NCBI GenBank assembly: GCA_031257455.1
Contig: JAIROQ010000044.1
Location: 1-23,067, forward strand
Direction of reading: 5' to 3'
DNA length: 23,067 nucleotides
Origin: Prevotellaceae bacterium
Lineage (GTDB): Bacteria; Bacteroidota; Bacteroidia; Bacteroidales; UBA932
How positions within the stretch are numbered: position 1 is the stretch's first letter; the number at the start of each line of letters is the position of its first letter. The notes below the pieces were generated by a model. That model was not told the origin of the DNA, searched no databases, and saw nothing but the letters and a program-made list of their open reading frames with translations. Shown piece after piece: positions 15,230-23,051 of this stretch. A program made the translations under genes and the position numbers.

Positions 15230-16420
15230 TCAATGGCTACTGCCTGCTACCACATTCGCGACTGTTTCGCGGAGGCGGCGCAGGGAGCCTTTGTCTTCGG
15301 GATGCACGCGGTTGGTAAGGATAATCACCGCCGTGCCGGAGTCAGGGTCAATCGTGATGGACGTGCCGGTGTAGCCCGTATGCCCGTAGGCGGAAATGTC
15401 CAGTATATCGCCGTCACTGGCATAGTCTGAAGATACGTCCCAGCCTAAGGCGCGGCCGAAGGGTTCATATCCGTCCGGCACGCTGCGCATTTTCCGTACG
15501 GTGAGGGGGCTTAAAATCCGCACGCCGTTAATTTCGCCGCCGTTCAGCAGCATGGCAGCCAGCGTGGCCAGGTCTTCGGCATTGGAAAAGAGGCCGGCAT
15601 TGCCCGATATACCGTCATTCAGGACGCGGGCGAGCGGGTCATGCACTTTGCCCCGCAGTACCGAGCCGTCAGGCTGTTTTTCGGTGGGGGCGACCCATTC
15701 CAGCGTCTCGCCGGTGGGATTATAATCGGTATGGCGCATTCCCAGCGGCCGGAAGATATTTTGCTGCGCGAAATCCTGCAGCGTCTTGCCGGTAATGTTT
15801 TGCACGATATGTTGCAGGGTGATAAAGTTCAGGCAGCTGTAATCAAATACCGTTCCCGGAACGTTGTTGCGTTTCACATTGGAGATATAAGTCAGTAACC
15901 CTTCCGGGTTGGGAACGGTATAGGTTTGTTGCAATTCTTCTACCGGCGCGTAGGGCGGCAGTCCGGACGTATGCGTCAGCAGTTCGATAATGCGGATATT
16001 CTTTTTCCGTCCGCTCAGGCTGTCTGTCCACGACTTAAATCCGGGAATATAGAGCGACACATTATCGTGCAGGCGGAGTTGCCCGCGTTCCAGCAGCAGC
16101 ATCACCGAGATGGCGGTAGATACGGATTTGCTCACTGACGCCAGGTCGAACACCGTGTTCGCAGTCATGGGCAGCGTATCGGGAAAAACCTGTTTATTGC
16201 CGTATGCTTTCAGGAATGCCAGCTTGTTGTGCCGCACTACGGCGACTACCGCGCCCGGTATGTCTCCTTTTTGTATGGACAGGTGTACGGCGCTGTCGAT
16301 ATAAGTCAGTTTTTTTGCATCCAGTCCCGCTGCTTCCGGACTGGTTTTTTGCAACGGCTGTTCCGTTGCCGCTCCGCATCCCCACAGGAGGAGCGATAAG
16401 AATAGGAAGGTTGTTTTCAT
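15230..16420 (-). CDS. serine beta-lactamase-family lipoprotein
   Basis: The 396-residue product begins with a lipoprotein signal (LLLWG followed by Cys15). It has the serine beta-lactamase/penicillin-binding fold: SxxK at S95-V-S-K98 (nucleophile Ser95), Y194-S-C196 in place of YxN, and H347-T-G349 in place of KTG. The serine hydrolases of this class include esterases, D-Ala-D-Ala carboxypeptidases and D-aminopeptidases, and this protein cannot be placed more precisely. In Bacteroidetes such enzymes often neighbour sodium:solute symporters and muropeptide-salvage genes, as here. The C-terminal GSSH is encoded by GGCAGTA-like array sequence and the stop codon by the edge of the AATAGTC array. 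It lies between the symporter and phosphoesterase genes, same strand. Confidence 0.88.
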   Translation of the reverse strand: MKTTFLFLSLLLWGCGAATEQPLQKTSPEAAGLDAKKLTYIDSAVHLSIQKGDIPGAVVAVVRHNKLAFLKAYGNKQVFPDTLPMTANTVFDLASVSKSVSTAISVMLLLERGQLRLHDNVSLYIPGFKSWTDSLSGRKKNIRIIELLTHTSGLPPYAPVEELQQTYTVPNPEGLLTYISNVKRNNVPGTVFDYSCLNFITLQHIVQNITGKTLQDFAQQNIFRPLGMRHTDYNPTGETLEWVAPTEKQPDGSVLRGKVHDPLARVLNDGISGNAGLFSNAEDLATLAAMLLNGGEINGVRILSPLTVRKMRSVPDGYEPFGRALGWDVSSDYASDGDILDISAYGHTGYTGTSITIDPDSGTAVIILTNRVHPEDKGSLRRLRETVANVVAGSSH

Positions 16421-16423
16421 GAG

Positions 16424-16614
16424 TTGTTGAATTGTTGAGTTGTTGAATTGTTGAGTTGTTGAGTTGTTGAATTGTTGAGTTGTTGAACTGTTGAACTGTT
16501 GAGTTGTTTAGTGGCGTCAGCTAATCTTTAAATCCTTTTGGCGTCAGCACTGCTTACTGCTTACTGCTTACTGCCTACTGCTACTGCAAACTGCCTACTG
16601 CCACTGCTCCTTTT
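16424..16614. repeat. composite array between serine hydrolase and symporter
   Basis: An 8-bp GTTGAGTT/GTTGAATT array (about 16424-16508) leads to GGCGTCAGCT (16513-16522), a TTTAAATCC remnant, GGCGTCAGCA (16540-16549), and then ACTGCTT/ACTGCCT heptamers to about 16614. The last part overlaps the end of the symporter gene. Confidence 0.9.
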
Positions 16615-18114
16615 TATCAAACACACCAGCCCGATGAACGTAAAGGCCGCATTCATAATTAACAGTTCGTAGCTAAACTTATAGCCGTTGAGCCATGCTT
16701 CGGAATGCAGGTCGATGAGCAGGCAGAGCGCCGGAGAGAGGATAGCCACTAAGGGCAGGTATTTATCTTTTACCGTCCATTTAGTAAAAATGCCGAATGC
16801 AAACATCCCGAGTATCGGGCCATACGTATAGCTTGCCAGCACATACACGGCATTGATGACGGATGTATTATTTAACAGGTTTATCACTACAATCACTATG
16901 CCCATCAAGACCGCCATGCCGACATGTACTTTCTTCCGCCGGTCGGCTATTTTCGCTTCCGTTCCCTGTTTGGCGCTTTGGAGTATGTCCACCGTAAACG
17001 AGGTAGTCAGCGACGTCAGCGCCGAGCCGGCTGCCGAGTAGGCTGCCGCAATCAGCCCAATGATAAACAGGACGCCCACCACCACCGGGAAATAACCGCC
17101 CGTAGCCAGCAACGGGAACAGGTCGTCACTCTTTTCGGGGATAGCCACATGATTGCTTGCCGCAAATATGTATAACAGTACGCCCAGCAACAAAAACAGG
17201 TAGATGACCCCGAACTGCAACAGCCCGCTGGTGATAATATTTTTCTGCGAGTCTTTCGGGTTTTTGCAGCTCAAATGCTTTTGCATAAAATCCTGGTCGA
17301 GGCCGGTCATGGCAATCACCGTGAATGCGCCTGCGAGGAACTGTTTAAGGAAATACCGTTTATCGTTGATATCGTCAAAGAAGAAAATCCGCGAATAGTC
17401 ATGCGCATTGATGGCCGCCCACATTTCGCCGAAGTGGAAGCCCAGCCCGGAAGCGATATAATAAATGCACATCACTACCGATACAATCAGGCACAGGGTC
17501 TTGAACGAGTCCGTCCATATCAGCGTTTTCACGCCGCCCCTGTAAGTATATAACCATGTCAAAGCCATTGATACCGCCACATTCAACAGGAATAGCAAGT
17601 GTTTGAACAGCGATGGCATGTAAGTGTCCAGAGACGACAAGTGTTTTTGTAGAAACGGCAAAAGAATAGGCTCGAACACCAGTAATTGCAGTACGAAACA
17701 TACCAGATACAGGCGTACCGCCGCCCCCAGCATTTTGGATATAAAGAAAAACCATGCCCCCGTCTTGTAGGACGCTATCCCGAAACGGTTGGAGAGGTAT
17801 TCATAAATCGATGTTAAATTCATCTTATAGAATAGCGGGATGAGCACAAAGGCAATAATAAATTGCCCGGCGACAAAACCCAACGCCATTTGCAGGTAGG
17901 CAAAACTGTTGCCGGCCACCATACCCGGCACCGACACGAACGTTACGCCCGAGATAGCCGAGCCAATCATGGCAAAAGCAACGACATACCACGAAGATTT
18001 TCGATTACCGACAAAGAAACTTTGGTTATCGGCCTTGCGGCTTGTGAGCCACGAAATGCCGAACAGCGCGGCAAAATAAGCGACAATTGTCAACAGGATA
18101 AAAAGAGGATTCAT
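16561..18114 (-). CDS. sodium:solute symporter (SSS family)
   Basis: The 517-residue protein has about 13 hydrophobic segments and the SSS signature early in the sequence: NQSFFVGNRKSSWYVVAFAMIGSAISGVTFVSVPGM at residues about 30-65, then TSIYEYLSNRFG at about 100-111. Proteins of this family import sugars, amino acids, sialic acid or other small solutes with Na+. The substrate is not readable from sequence; the neighbouring amidase, serine hydrolase and phosphoesterase make a cell-wall fragment plausible. The last residues (SGSRQFAVAVGSKQ) and the stop codon come from the ACTGCTT heptamer array and are unlikely to be ancestral. It is first in the minus-strand operon and has a near-ideal promoter at 18140-18170. 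Confidence 0.93.
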   Translation of the reverse strand: MNPLFILLTIVAYFAALFGISWLTSRKADNQSFFVGNRKSSWYVVAFAMIGSAISGVTFVSVPGMVAGNSFAYLQMALGFVAGQFIIAFVLIPLFYKMNLTSIYEYLSNRFGIASYKTGAWFFFISKMLGAAVRLYLVCFVLQLLVFEPILLPFLQKHLSSLDTYMPSLFKHLLFLLNVAVSMALTWLYTYRGGVKTLIWTDSFKTLCLIVSVVMCIYYIASGLGFHFGEMWAAINAHDYSRIFFFDDINDKRYFLKQFLAGAFTVIAMTGLDQDFMQKHLSCKNPKDSQKNIITSGLLQFGVIYLFLLLGVLLYIFAASNHVAIPEKSDDLFPLLATGGYFPVVVGVLFIIGLIAAAYSAAGSALTSLTTSFTVDILQSAKQGTEAKIADRRKKVHVGMAVLMGIVIVVINLLNNTSVINAVYVLASYTYGPILGMFAFGIFTKWTVKDKYLPLVAILSPALCLLIDLHSEAWLNGYKFSYELLIMNAAFTFIGLVCLIKRSSGSRQFAVAVGSKQ

Positions 18115-18139
18115 GTATTAAAGGTAAAAAATTATGTTG

Positions 18140-18170
18140 CAAAGATATTCAATTTTATTAAAATGGCAAA
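18140..18170 (-). promoter_or_regulatory. consensus promoter of symporter operon
   Basis: On the minus strand TTTG (18167-18170), a 19-bp spacer, and TATCTTTG (18140-18147) match the Bacteroidetes TTTG-N19-TAnnTTTG promoter perfectly, 25 bp before the symporter ATG. No other strong promoter is seen before the serine-hydrolase or phosphoesterase genes, so it may serve all three. Confidence 0.8.
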
Positions 18171-18314
18171 TAGTGATGGATGGATAGATTGAAGGATTTC
18201 AAAATTTAATGCTTCATAATAGCACGCCGAAAGAAAATGCAAATCGTAACAGCATTGCAGCAAACAGCAAAACACTTAAATTTGCTGCTGTTTATTAAAT
18301 TATTTTGACAAAAA

Positions 18315-19502
18315 CTATAGTTGGCGGAAACAACGGATATTTCCTCTGTCATCGGTGTAATTGAGGCAATCTGTATGCCAACAACCAACAATAAGGGTAC
18401 TCCAATAGCCCAGATACACTCCGTTCATTGTATACGAGTACCAATTCTCATATTGACTGTACCAACCTTGTGACGCCGTTCCATGTGCACCACATAGCTG
18501 AACAGATAGACCATATTTATCATTTCCACCTTTTGATTGAGCCACTGCATCAGCCTTTGTTAGATTGCTTATATCAACCAGTGCCTGCCATTGTGAATTA
18601 TTTGGTATAGTCCAGCCAGAGGGGCAAAGGCTATTAGAAACTTGAGCAGGACGATACCAAACGCCATTTACTTCGTTACAATTTGTCGTATTATTGCCGT
18701 AACAATAATACGAAACATTCCTGTTGTTTAGATTTTGTGCCATATACCATTTTTGGTCGGGCATTTGTACAATTCTATACAGGTTATTATCTCGTGTATC
18801 TTTTATCCACGCTTCCCAGTTTTTTGCTCCGGTTGGTCTGTGTCCACAGAGGTGGGTCGCATCACGGTATAAATCGCTACCGGTATAAGGACAAAAGTCA
18901 CCCGGACATTCCGTTTTATCGGTCAAAGTCACGGCAGCAATAGTTAAAGAGGTGCCCGGTAATATTTTTTCCGTTACTTCTTGTGTAATTCCATTGGCTG
19001 CTTTCAAAATAAACGGTGGCGTTCCCTGCAATGTGTATGTCCCGTTATCTGCTATAACAAATGGCGGGCAATCGGAAGCATAAGCACACCAATTAAATTT
19101 AGCGTTTGCCGGAATGTTGGCAAGCGTTGCGGTAACTGTTGCGCTGTAACTGCCGGTAACGCCATTCAGCCAAAAACCTTTGTTGGTACTTGCATCAAGG
19201 GCTGCCGTACTTGCCGGTGAAGAACTCACGGCAGGCGTAGCGGAAATTTCTGCGCGCGTCCAAGTGTTGCCCGTAGTAGTATTGTCGGCATTCAGTTTCA
19301 AAAAATCAATCCACACCCAGACTTTAGCATTGTGCGTTTCGCCGGTTACGGTAGGAATACTGCTCCATGACACACGGAATTTTACCGCCGGTGAAGTGGT
19401 ATAGGTAGCGCTAATCATTTCGATGTTAATGTGGCTTTGTGCGCTTGCCATAACGCTTGCAAACATTGCGAAAAAGAAAAATTTTGTTCTCATAATTTTC
19501 AT
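18315..19502 (-). CDS. secreted FISUMP-like, Cys-rich protein (paralogue 2)
   Basis: The 395-residue protein has a signal peptide (ending ASAQ), a beta-rich N-terminal half (FNWCAYASDCPP and TPPFILKA, both shared in form with paralogue 1), then the FISUMP block DLYRDATHLC (210-219), GAKNWEAWIKDTRDN (225-239), YRIVQ, WYMAQNL, CPSGWTIPNNSQW and the terminal IRCFRQL. From about residue 300 to 385 it shares almost nothing with paralogue 1, and Gly, Tyr, Trp and Cys dominate (GWYSQYENWYSY). A second in-frame ATG at 19493 gives a slightly shorter signal peptide and is equally possible. Cysteines are frequent, suggesting disulphides outside the cell. Likely surface or secreted; function unknown. Confidence 0.8.
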   Translation of the reverse strand: MKIMRTKFFFFAMFASVMASAQSHINIEMISATYTTSPAVKFRVSWSSIPTVTGETHNAKVWVWIDFLKLNADNTTTGNTWTRAEISATPAVSSSPASTAALDASTNKGFWLNGVTGSYSATVTATLANIPANAKFNWCAYASDCPPFVIADNGTYTLQGTPPFILKAANGITQEVTEKILPGTSLTIAAVTLTDKTECPGDFCPYTGSDLYRDATHLCGHRPTGAKNWEAWIKDTRDNNLYRIVQMPDQKWYMAQNLNNRNVSYYCYGNNTTNCNEVNGVWYRPAQVSNSLCPSGWTIPNNSQWQALVDISNLTKADAVAQSKGGNDKYGLSVQLCGAHGTASQGWYSQYENWYSYTMNGVYLGYWSTLIVGCWHTDCLNYTDDRGNIRCFRQL

Positions 19503-19621
19503 TTTTTTTATTTGTTATTATTTTGTAGCATCAGGATTGTTTTACGAACAAACACAAACTAAATTTCATTGCATAAAACAACCCCTCGCTACGATTTTTT
19601 ATTCGTTGCCGCTTTCTCACA

Positions 19622-19783
19622 TTTCATTTTTTATTCCTTTGATTTATATAAAATGAAACATGAACTTTACGTATAGTAATCTGAGGTTATAGCATACCTG
19701 TAATAGAAATAAATAAAGTCCACGTTTTTATGACTATTGTTATTCCTCTATTACTGTATTAAAATTGCTATATTTCAGATTAC
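19622..19783. other. inverted repeats in the FISUMP-2 leader
   Basis: Between the FISUMP-2 start (19502) and DUF4492 (19960) there is no gene in 457 bp. Two inverted repeats are seen. TTTCATTTT (19622-19630) pairs with AAAATGAAA (19650-19658). A three-part one pairs GTAATCTGA (19676-19684), TATAGCA (19688-19694) and GTAATAG (19700-19706) with CTATTAC (19748-19754), TGCTATA (19766-19772) and TCAGATTAC (19775-19783), in nested order. With the minus-strand promoter at 19823-19853 they would lie in a leader of about 315 nt. A 12-codon minus-strand frame (MKCEKAATNKKS) starts at about 19625. Function unknown. Confidence 0.55.
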
Positions 19784-19822
19784 AGAATTAAAGCCAATAT
19801 TTGAAAGAGCGTATTAATGCCG

Positions 19823-19853
19823 CAAATATAAGAACTTATTTTTTATCTACAAA
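19823..19853 (-). promoter_or_regulatory. consensus promoter, long leader to FISUMP-2
   Basis: On the minus strand TTTG (19850-19853), 19-bp spacer, TATATTTG (19823-19830): a perfect Bacteroidetes promoter. The nearest downstream gene on that strand starts at 19502, so the leader would be about 315 nt. Confidence 0.7.
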
Positions 19854-19905
19854 TTTTATTTTGCATTGACTGTTGGAACTACCTAATCCTCGCTCAAAAA
19901 TATTT

Positions 19906-19936
19906 TTTCATAAATCAAAAATATTTCCCATATTTG
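19906..19936 (+). promoter_or_regulatory. probable promoter of DUF4492-cydAB
   Basis: CATATTTG (19929-19936) is one mismatch from TAnnTTTG, and TTTC (19906-19909) is one mismatch from TTTG at exactly 19 bp. The ATG follows 23 bp after the -7 box. Confidence 0.45.
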
Positions 19937-19959
19937 TACCGGCATTTACATCCTGTCTT

Positions 19960-20187
19960 ATGCAAAAAGGATTGTTCATAACCCGCATCTTCCGTTTCTA
20001 TCTGGACGGATTCCGGAACATGACTGTCGGCAAAACACTTTGGCTGATTATACTCATCAAACTATTTGTGATGTTCGCGATACTGAAAGTATTTTTCTTT
20101 CCCGATTATTTGGGAAAATTCGACCGTCAGTCGGACAAGCAGGAGTATGTCTCTGACGAATTAATACGGCGTGCAACTAACCCCTAA
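19960..20187 (+). CDS. DUF4492 small membrane protein
   Basis: The 75-residue product (MQKGLFITRIFRFYLDGFRNMTVGKT...) has one strong membrane segment (about 27-46, LWLIILIKLFVMFAILKVFFF) and a charged C-terminus. DUF4492 genes usually precede cydA in Bacteroidetes, as here (12 bp gap). A small accessory subunit or assembly factor of the bd oxidase, comparable in position to CydX but on the other side, is an attractive guess. A TTG at 19873 extends the frame by 29 residues but would start before the -7 box, so it was not chosen. Confidence 0.85.
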   Translation: MQKGLFITRIFRFYLDGFRNMTVGKTLWLIILIKLFVMFAILKVFFFPDYLGKFDRQSDKQEYVSDELIRRATNP

Positions 20188-20199
20188 AATTCATATTCG

Positions 20200-21735
20200 A
20201 TGATTGAAACTATTAACACATCTGTTATTGATTGGTCGCGTGCACAGTTTGCATTGACGGCTATCTACCATTGGCTTTTTGTACCGCTCACGTTGGGACT
20301 GGGCATTGTGCAGGCCATTATGGAAACGATTTACTACAAAACAGGCAACGAGTTTTGGAAAAAAACCGCCCAGTTCTGGATGAAAATTTTTGGTATCAAT
20401 TTCGCTATCGGCGTGGCTACGGGCTTGATTTTAGAGTTTGAGTTCGGTACCAACTGGTCAAATTACAGCTGGTTTGTAGGCGATATTTTCGGCGCGCCGC
20501 TGGCCATTGAAGGTATTCTGGCGTTCTTTATGGAAGCCACATTCATTGCCGTGATGTTTTTCGGATGGAATAAAGTCAGCAAAGGTTTCCACCTTGCTTC
20601 TACATGGCTTACTATTCTGGGCGCAACCATTTCTGCATTCTGGATACTGGTGGCCAATGCGTGGATGCAATATCCTGCCGGCATGCACTTCAATCCCGAA
20701 ACGGTACGTAATGAAATGGCGAGCTTCTGGGAAGTCGCGCTCTCGCCGGTGGCGCTCAATAAATTTTTCCATACGGTATTATCGGGATGGATTATCGGCG
20801 GCATGTTTGTAGTGGGCATTGCAAGCTGGTTTCTTTTGAAGAAAAGAGACGTCAAATTTGCATTGGAGAGCATTAAAATCGGCGCTATTTTCGGCATTGT
20901 AGCCAGCGTGCTGTCTATTTGGACAGGCGATGGCTCGGCGCATCAGGTGGCGCAACGGCAACCAATGAAACTCGCGGCTATGGAAGGTTTATACGAAGGC
21001 CGCGAAGGCGCAGGACTGGTTGGCATCGGCTTGCTGAATCCCGCCAAAGAGCAGTACAATGATGGAAAAGACCCCTTCCTTTTTAAGATAGAAATACCCA
21101 GAATGCTGTCATTTTTTGCCGAGCGCGATATGGATGCTTATGTACCCGGCATCGCGAATATCATTGAAGGCGGCTATCCGCAAAAGGACGGAACGGTGGC
21201 GCTTTCTGCCGAAGAAAAAATCGCGCGCGGCAAACAGGCTATTCAAGCATTGGCGGATTACCGCTCCGCAACAAGCGATAGCGCAAAACAACAGGCGCAG
21301 GCCGCATTGGACGAACATTTCCGATATTTTGGTTACGGATACCTTAAAAAACCATCGGACTTAATTCCTTCGGTCGGGCTTACATTCTATGCTTTCCGGG
21401 TGATGGTTATACTCGGCGGCTTTTTGCTGTTGCTGTTTGCCGCAGTTGCTTATTTATCGTACAAAAATAAATTTGAAACCAAGCGTTGGTTGCAATGGAC
21501 ATGCTTTATTTCTATTTTCCTTGCTATCATTGCCGGACAGGCCGGATGGGTAGTGGCGGAAGTAGGACGCCAACCATGGGCGATACAGGATATTTTGCCT
21601 GTGTCGGCTGCGATTTCCAATTTATCAGCCTCGTCTGTACAGATAACTTTCTTTATTTTCCTTGCGTTATTCACGGTACTGCTCCTGGCCGAGCTAAAGA
21701 TTATGATTAACGCCATAAAGAAAGGGCCGAATTAA
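20200..21735 (+). CDS. cydA: cytochrome bd ubiquinol oxidase subunit I
   Basis: The 511-residue protein is a complete CydA. Key residues are present at E. coli position plus five for the N-terminal half: H24 and H191 (haem ligands), E104 and E112 (proton path), K257 and E262 in the Q-loop motif GSAHQVAQRQPMKLAAMEG, and R400-V-M402 (haem b558 ligand region). It forms the quinol oxidase that reduces O2 to water with high affinity at the cytoplasmic membrane, allowing this presumed anaerobe or microaerophile to use or remove traces of oxygen. It lies between DUF4492 and cydB in one operon. Confidence 0.98.
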   Translation: MIETINTSVIDWSRAQFALTAIYHWLFVPLTLGLGIVQAIMETIYYKTGNEFWKKTAQFWMKIFGINFAIGVATGLILEFEFGTNWSNYSWFVGDIFGAPLAIEGILAFFMEATFIAVMFFGWNKVSKGFHLASTWLTILGATISAFWILVANAWMQYPAGMHFNPETVRNEMASFWEVALSPVALNKFFHTVLSGWIIGGMFVVGIASWFLLKKRDVKFALESIKIGAIFGIVASVLSIWTGDGSAHQVAQRQPMKLAAMEGLYEGREGAGLVGIGLLNPAKEQYNDGKDPFLFKIEIPRMLSFFAERDMDAYVPGIANIIEGGYPQKDGTVALSAEEKIARGKQAIQALADYRSATSDSAKQQAQAALDEHFRYFGYGYLKKPSDLIPSVGLTFYAFRVMVILGGFLLLLFAAVAYLSYKNKFETKRWLQWTCFISIFLAIIAGQAGWVVAEVGRQPWAIQDILPVSAAISNLSASSVQITFFIFLALFTVLLLAELKIMINAIKKGPN

Positions 21736-21736
21736 T

Positions 21737-21835
21737 TTAAAGATTTAAAGATTTAAGCTGACGCCGGAAATTAGTAGAGAGTGGAGAATGCCGGCGTCAG
21801 CCAATCAGAAATCAGAAATTAGAAATTAGAAATTA
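21737..21835. repeat. array pair with inverted motif inside cyd operon
   Basis: The 115-bp gap between cydA and cydB holds TTTAAAGA 8-bp units (about 21737-21756), GCTGACGCCGG (21757-21767), 23 bases containing GAGAGTGGAGAATG, the exact inverse CCGGCGTCAGC (21791-21801), and CAGAAAT/TAGAAAT heptamers to about 21835. The two 11-bp arms could pair in the cydAB mRNA. Confidence 0.9.
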
Positions 21836-21850
21836 AATAAAATAACAACT

Positions 21851-23014
21851 ATGGACACTACATATACTTTTTTACAACATTACTGGTGGTTTCTGGTAGC
21901 CTTGTTGGGCGCGCTTTTGGTGTTCCTGCTGTTTGTGCAGGGCGGGCAATCGCTGTTGTTCTCTATCGGCAAAACCCCATTGCAACAAAAGATGCTGCTG
22001 AACGCTACCGGCCGCAAATGGGAATTTACGTTTACAACGCTGGTTACTTTTGGCGGCGCATTTTTCGCATCATTCCCGTTGTTTTACTCTACAAGTTTCG
22101 GCGGCGCCTATTGGGTATGGATTTTGATATTGCTTTGCTTCGTGCTACAAGCGGTATCCTACGAATACCAAGCCAAGAAAGGAAATCTTTTAGGAAAAAA
22201 AACTTATCAAATATTTCTTTTATTAAACGGCATACTCGGCCCTATCCTGTTGGGAACGGCCGTTGGCACGTTTTTCACCGGCGCGGAATTTGTGGTCAAT
22301 AAACAACAACTGACAAACGTCTTGAACCCGGTGATTTCTTCGTGGGCTACGCCCTGGCATGGACTCGAAGCGGTCACCGTACCGCTGAACGTATGCCTTG
22401 GAGTGGCGGTATTTTTCCTGTCGCGCGTATTGGCATTGCTCTACTTCGTCAATAATATCGATGATGCGGAAATACAAAGCCGGTCGCGCAAACATCTGCG
22501 CTGGAATGCGGTTTTGTTTTTAGTATTTTTCCTCACCTTCCTTGTGCATCTGTTGCTGCGGAAAGGATTTGCCGTGAACCCGGATGCCCTGCCGGATACT
22601 CCGGTTATATTTATCCAACCCTACAAATATTTTTCCAATTTTATTGAAATGCCGGCGGTGCTTGCCGTGCTGTTGATTGGAATAGCAGGCGTATTATTCG
22701 GTATCGGTAAAACAATTTTCTGCGAAAAATGGAAAAAAGGCATTTGGTTTGCCGGCGCAGGGACCGTGCTGACCGTGCTGGCGCTCTTGCTGTGCGCCGG
22801 ATGGAACAATACGGCCTATTATCCTTCGCTGCACGATTTGCAAAGTTCGCTGACTATTAAAAACAGTTGCTCCAGTTTATTTACGCTAAAAACAATGAGC
22901 TATGTGTCCATACTCATTCCATTTGTGCTGGCTTACATTGTCTATGCGTGGCGGGCATTAGACCTGCATAAGATTAACAAAAAAGAAATGGAGGAAAACA
23001 AACACCTCTATTGA
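21851..23014 (+). CDS. cydB: cytochrome bd ubiquinol oxidase subunit II
   Basis: The 387-residue protein has about nine membrane segments and aligns with CydB (HYWWFLVALLGALLVFLLFVQGG at 10-32; WEFTFTTLVTFGGAFFASFPLFYS). Two acidic positions of E. coli CydB look changed: the TDGFDMG region reads VQGGQSL, so the residue aligned with D29 is Gln33, and the HWDGNQ block reads KWEFTF, with Glu in place of Asp58. I take this as a trait of the Bacteroidetes branch rather than loss of function. It is the last gene of the operon, 115 bp after cydA. Confidence 0.95.
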   Translation: MDTTYTFLQHYWWFLVALLGALLVFLLFVQGGQSLLFSIGKTPLQQKMLLNATGRKWEFTFTTLVTFGGAFFASFPLFYSTSFGGAYWVWILILLCFVLQAVSYEYQAKKGNLLGKKTYQIFLLLNGILGPILLGTAVGTFFTGAEFVVNKQQLTNVLNPVISSWATPWHGLEAVTVPLNVCLGVAVFFLSRVLALLYFVNNIDDAEIQSRSRKHLRWNAVLFLVFFLTFLVHLLLRKGFAVNPDALPDTPVIFIQPYKYFSNFIEMPAVLAVLLIGIAGVLFGIGKTIFCEKWKKGIWFAGAGTVLTVLALLLCAGWNNTAYYPSLHDLQSSLTIKNSCSSLFTLKTMSYVSILIPFVLAYIVYAWRALDLHKINKKEMEENKHLY

Positions 23015-23022
23015 TGATATGC

Positions 23023-23051
23023 GTTGCATTGATTATATTAGTAAATGCAAC
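23023..23051 (+). terminator. possible terminator after cydB
   Basis: GTTGCATT and AATGCAAC form a perfect 8-bp stem around a 13-base AT-rich loop, 9 bp after the cydB stop codon. The following sequence is A-rich rather than T-rich, so strong intrinsic termination on the plus strand is uncertain. Confidence 0.35.

Noticed and set aside
15973..15980. GCGTCAGC inside the serine-hydrolase gene
   Set aside because: It encodes part of the conserved LLTHTSG motif with no array nearby, so it is taken as coincidence.
6361..19502. Diversity-generating retroelement acting on the FISUMP genes
   Set aside because: The lectin-like fold fits, but no reverse transcriptase, accessory gene or template repeat is in the window.
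19873..19959. TTG-start extension of the DUF4492 gene
   Set aside because: It would begin upstream of the likely promoter, and the extra residues lack family similarity.
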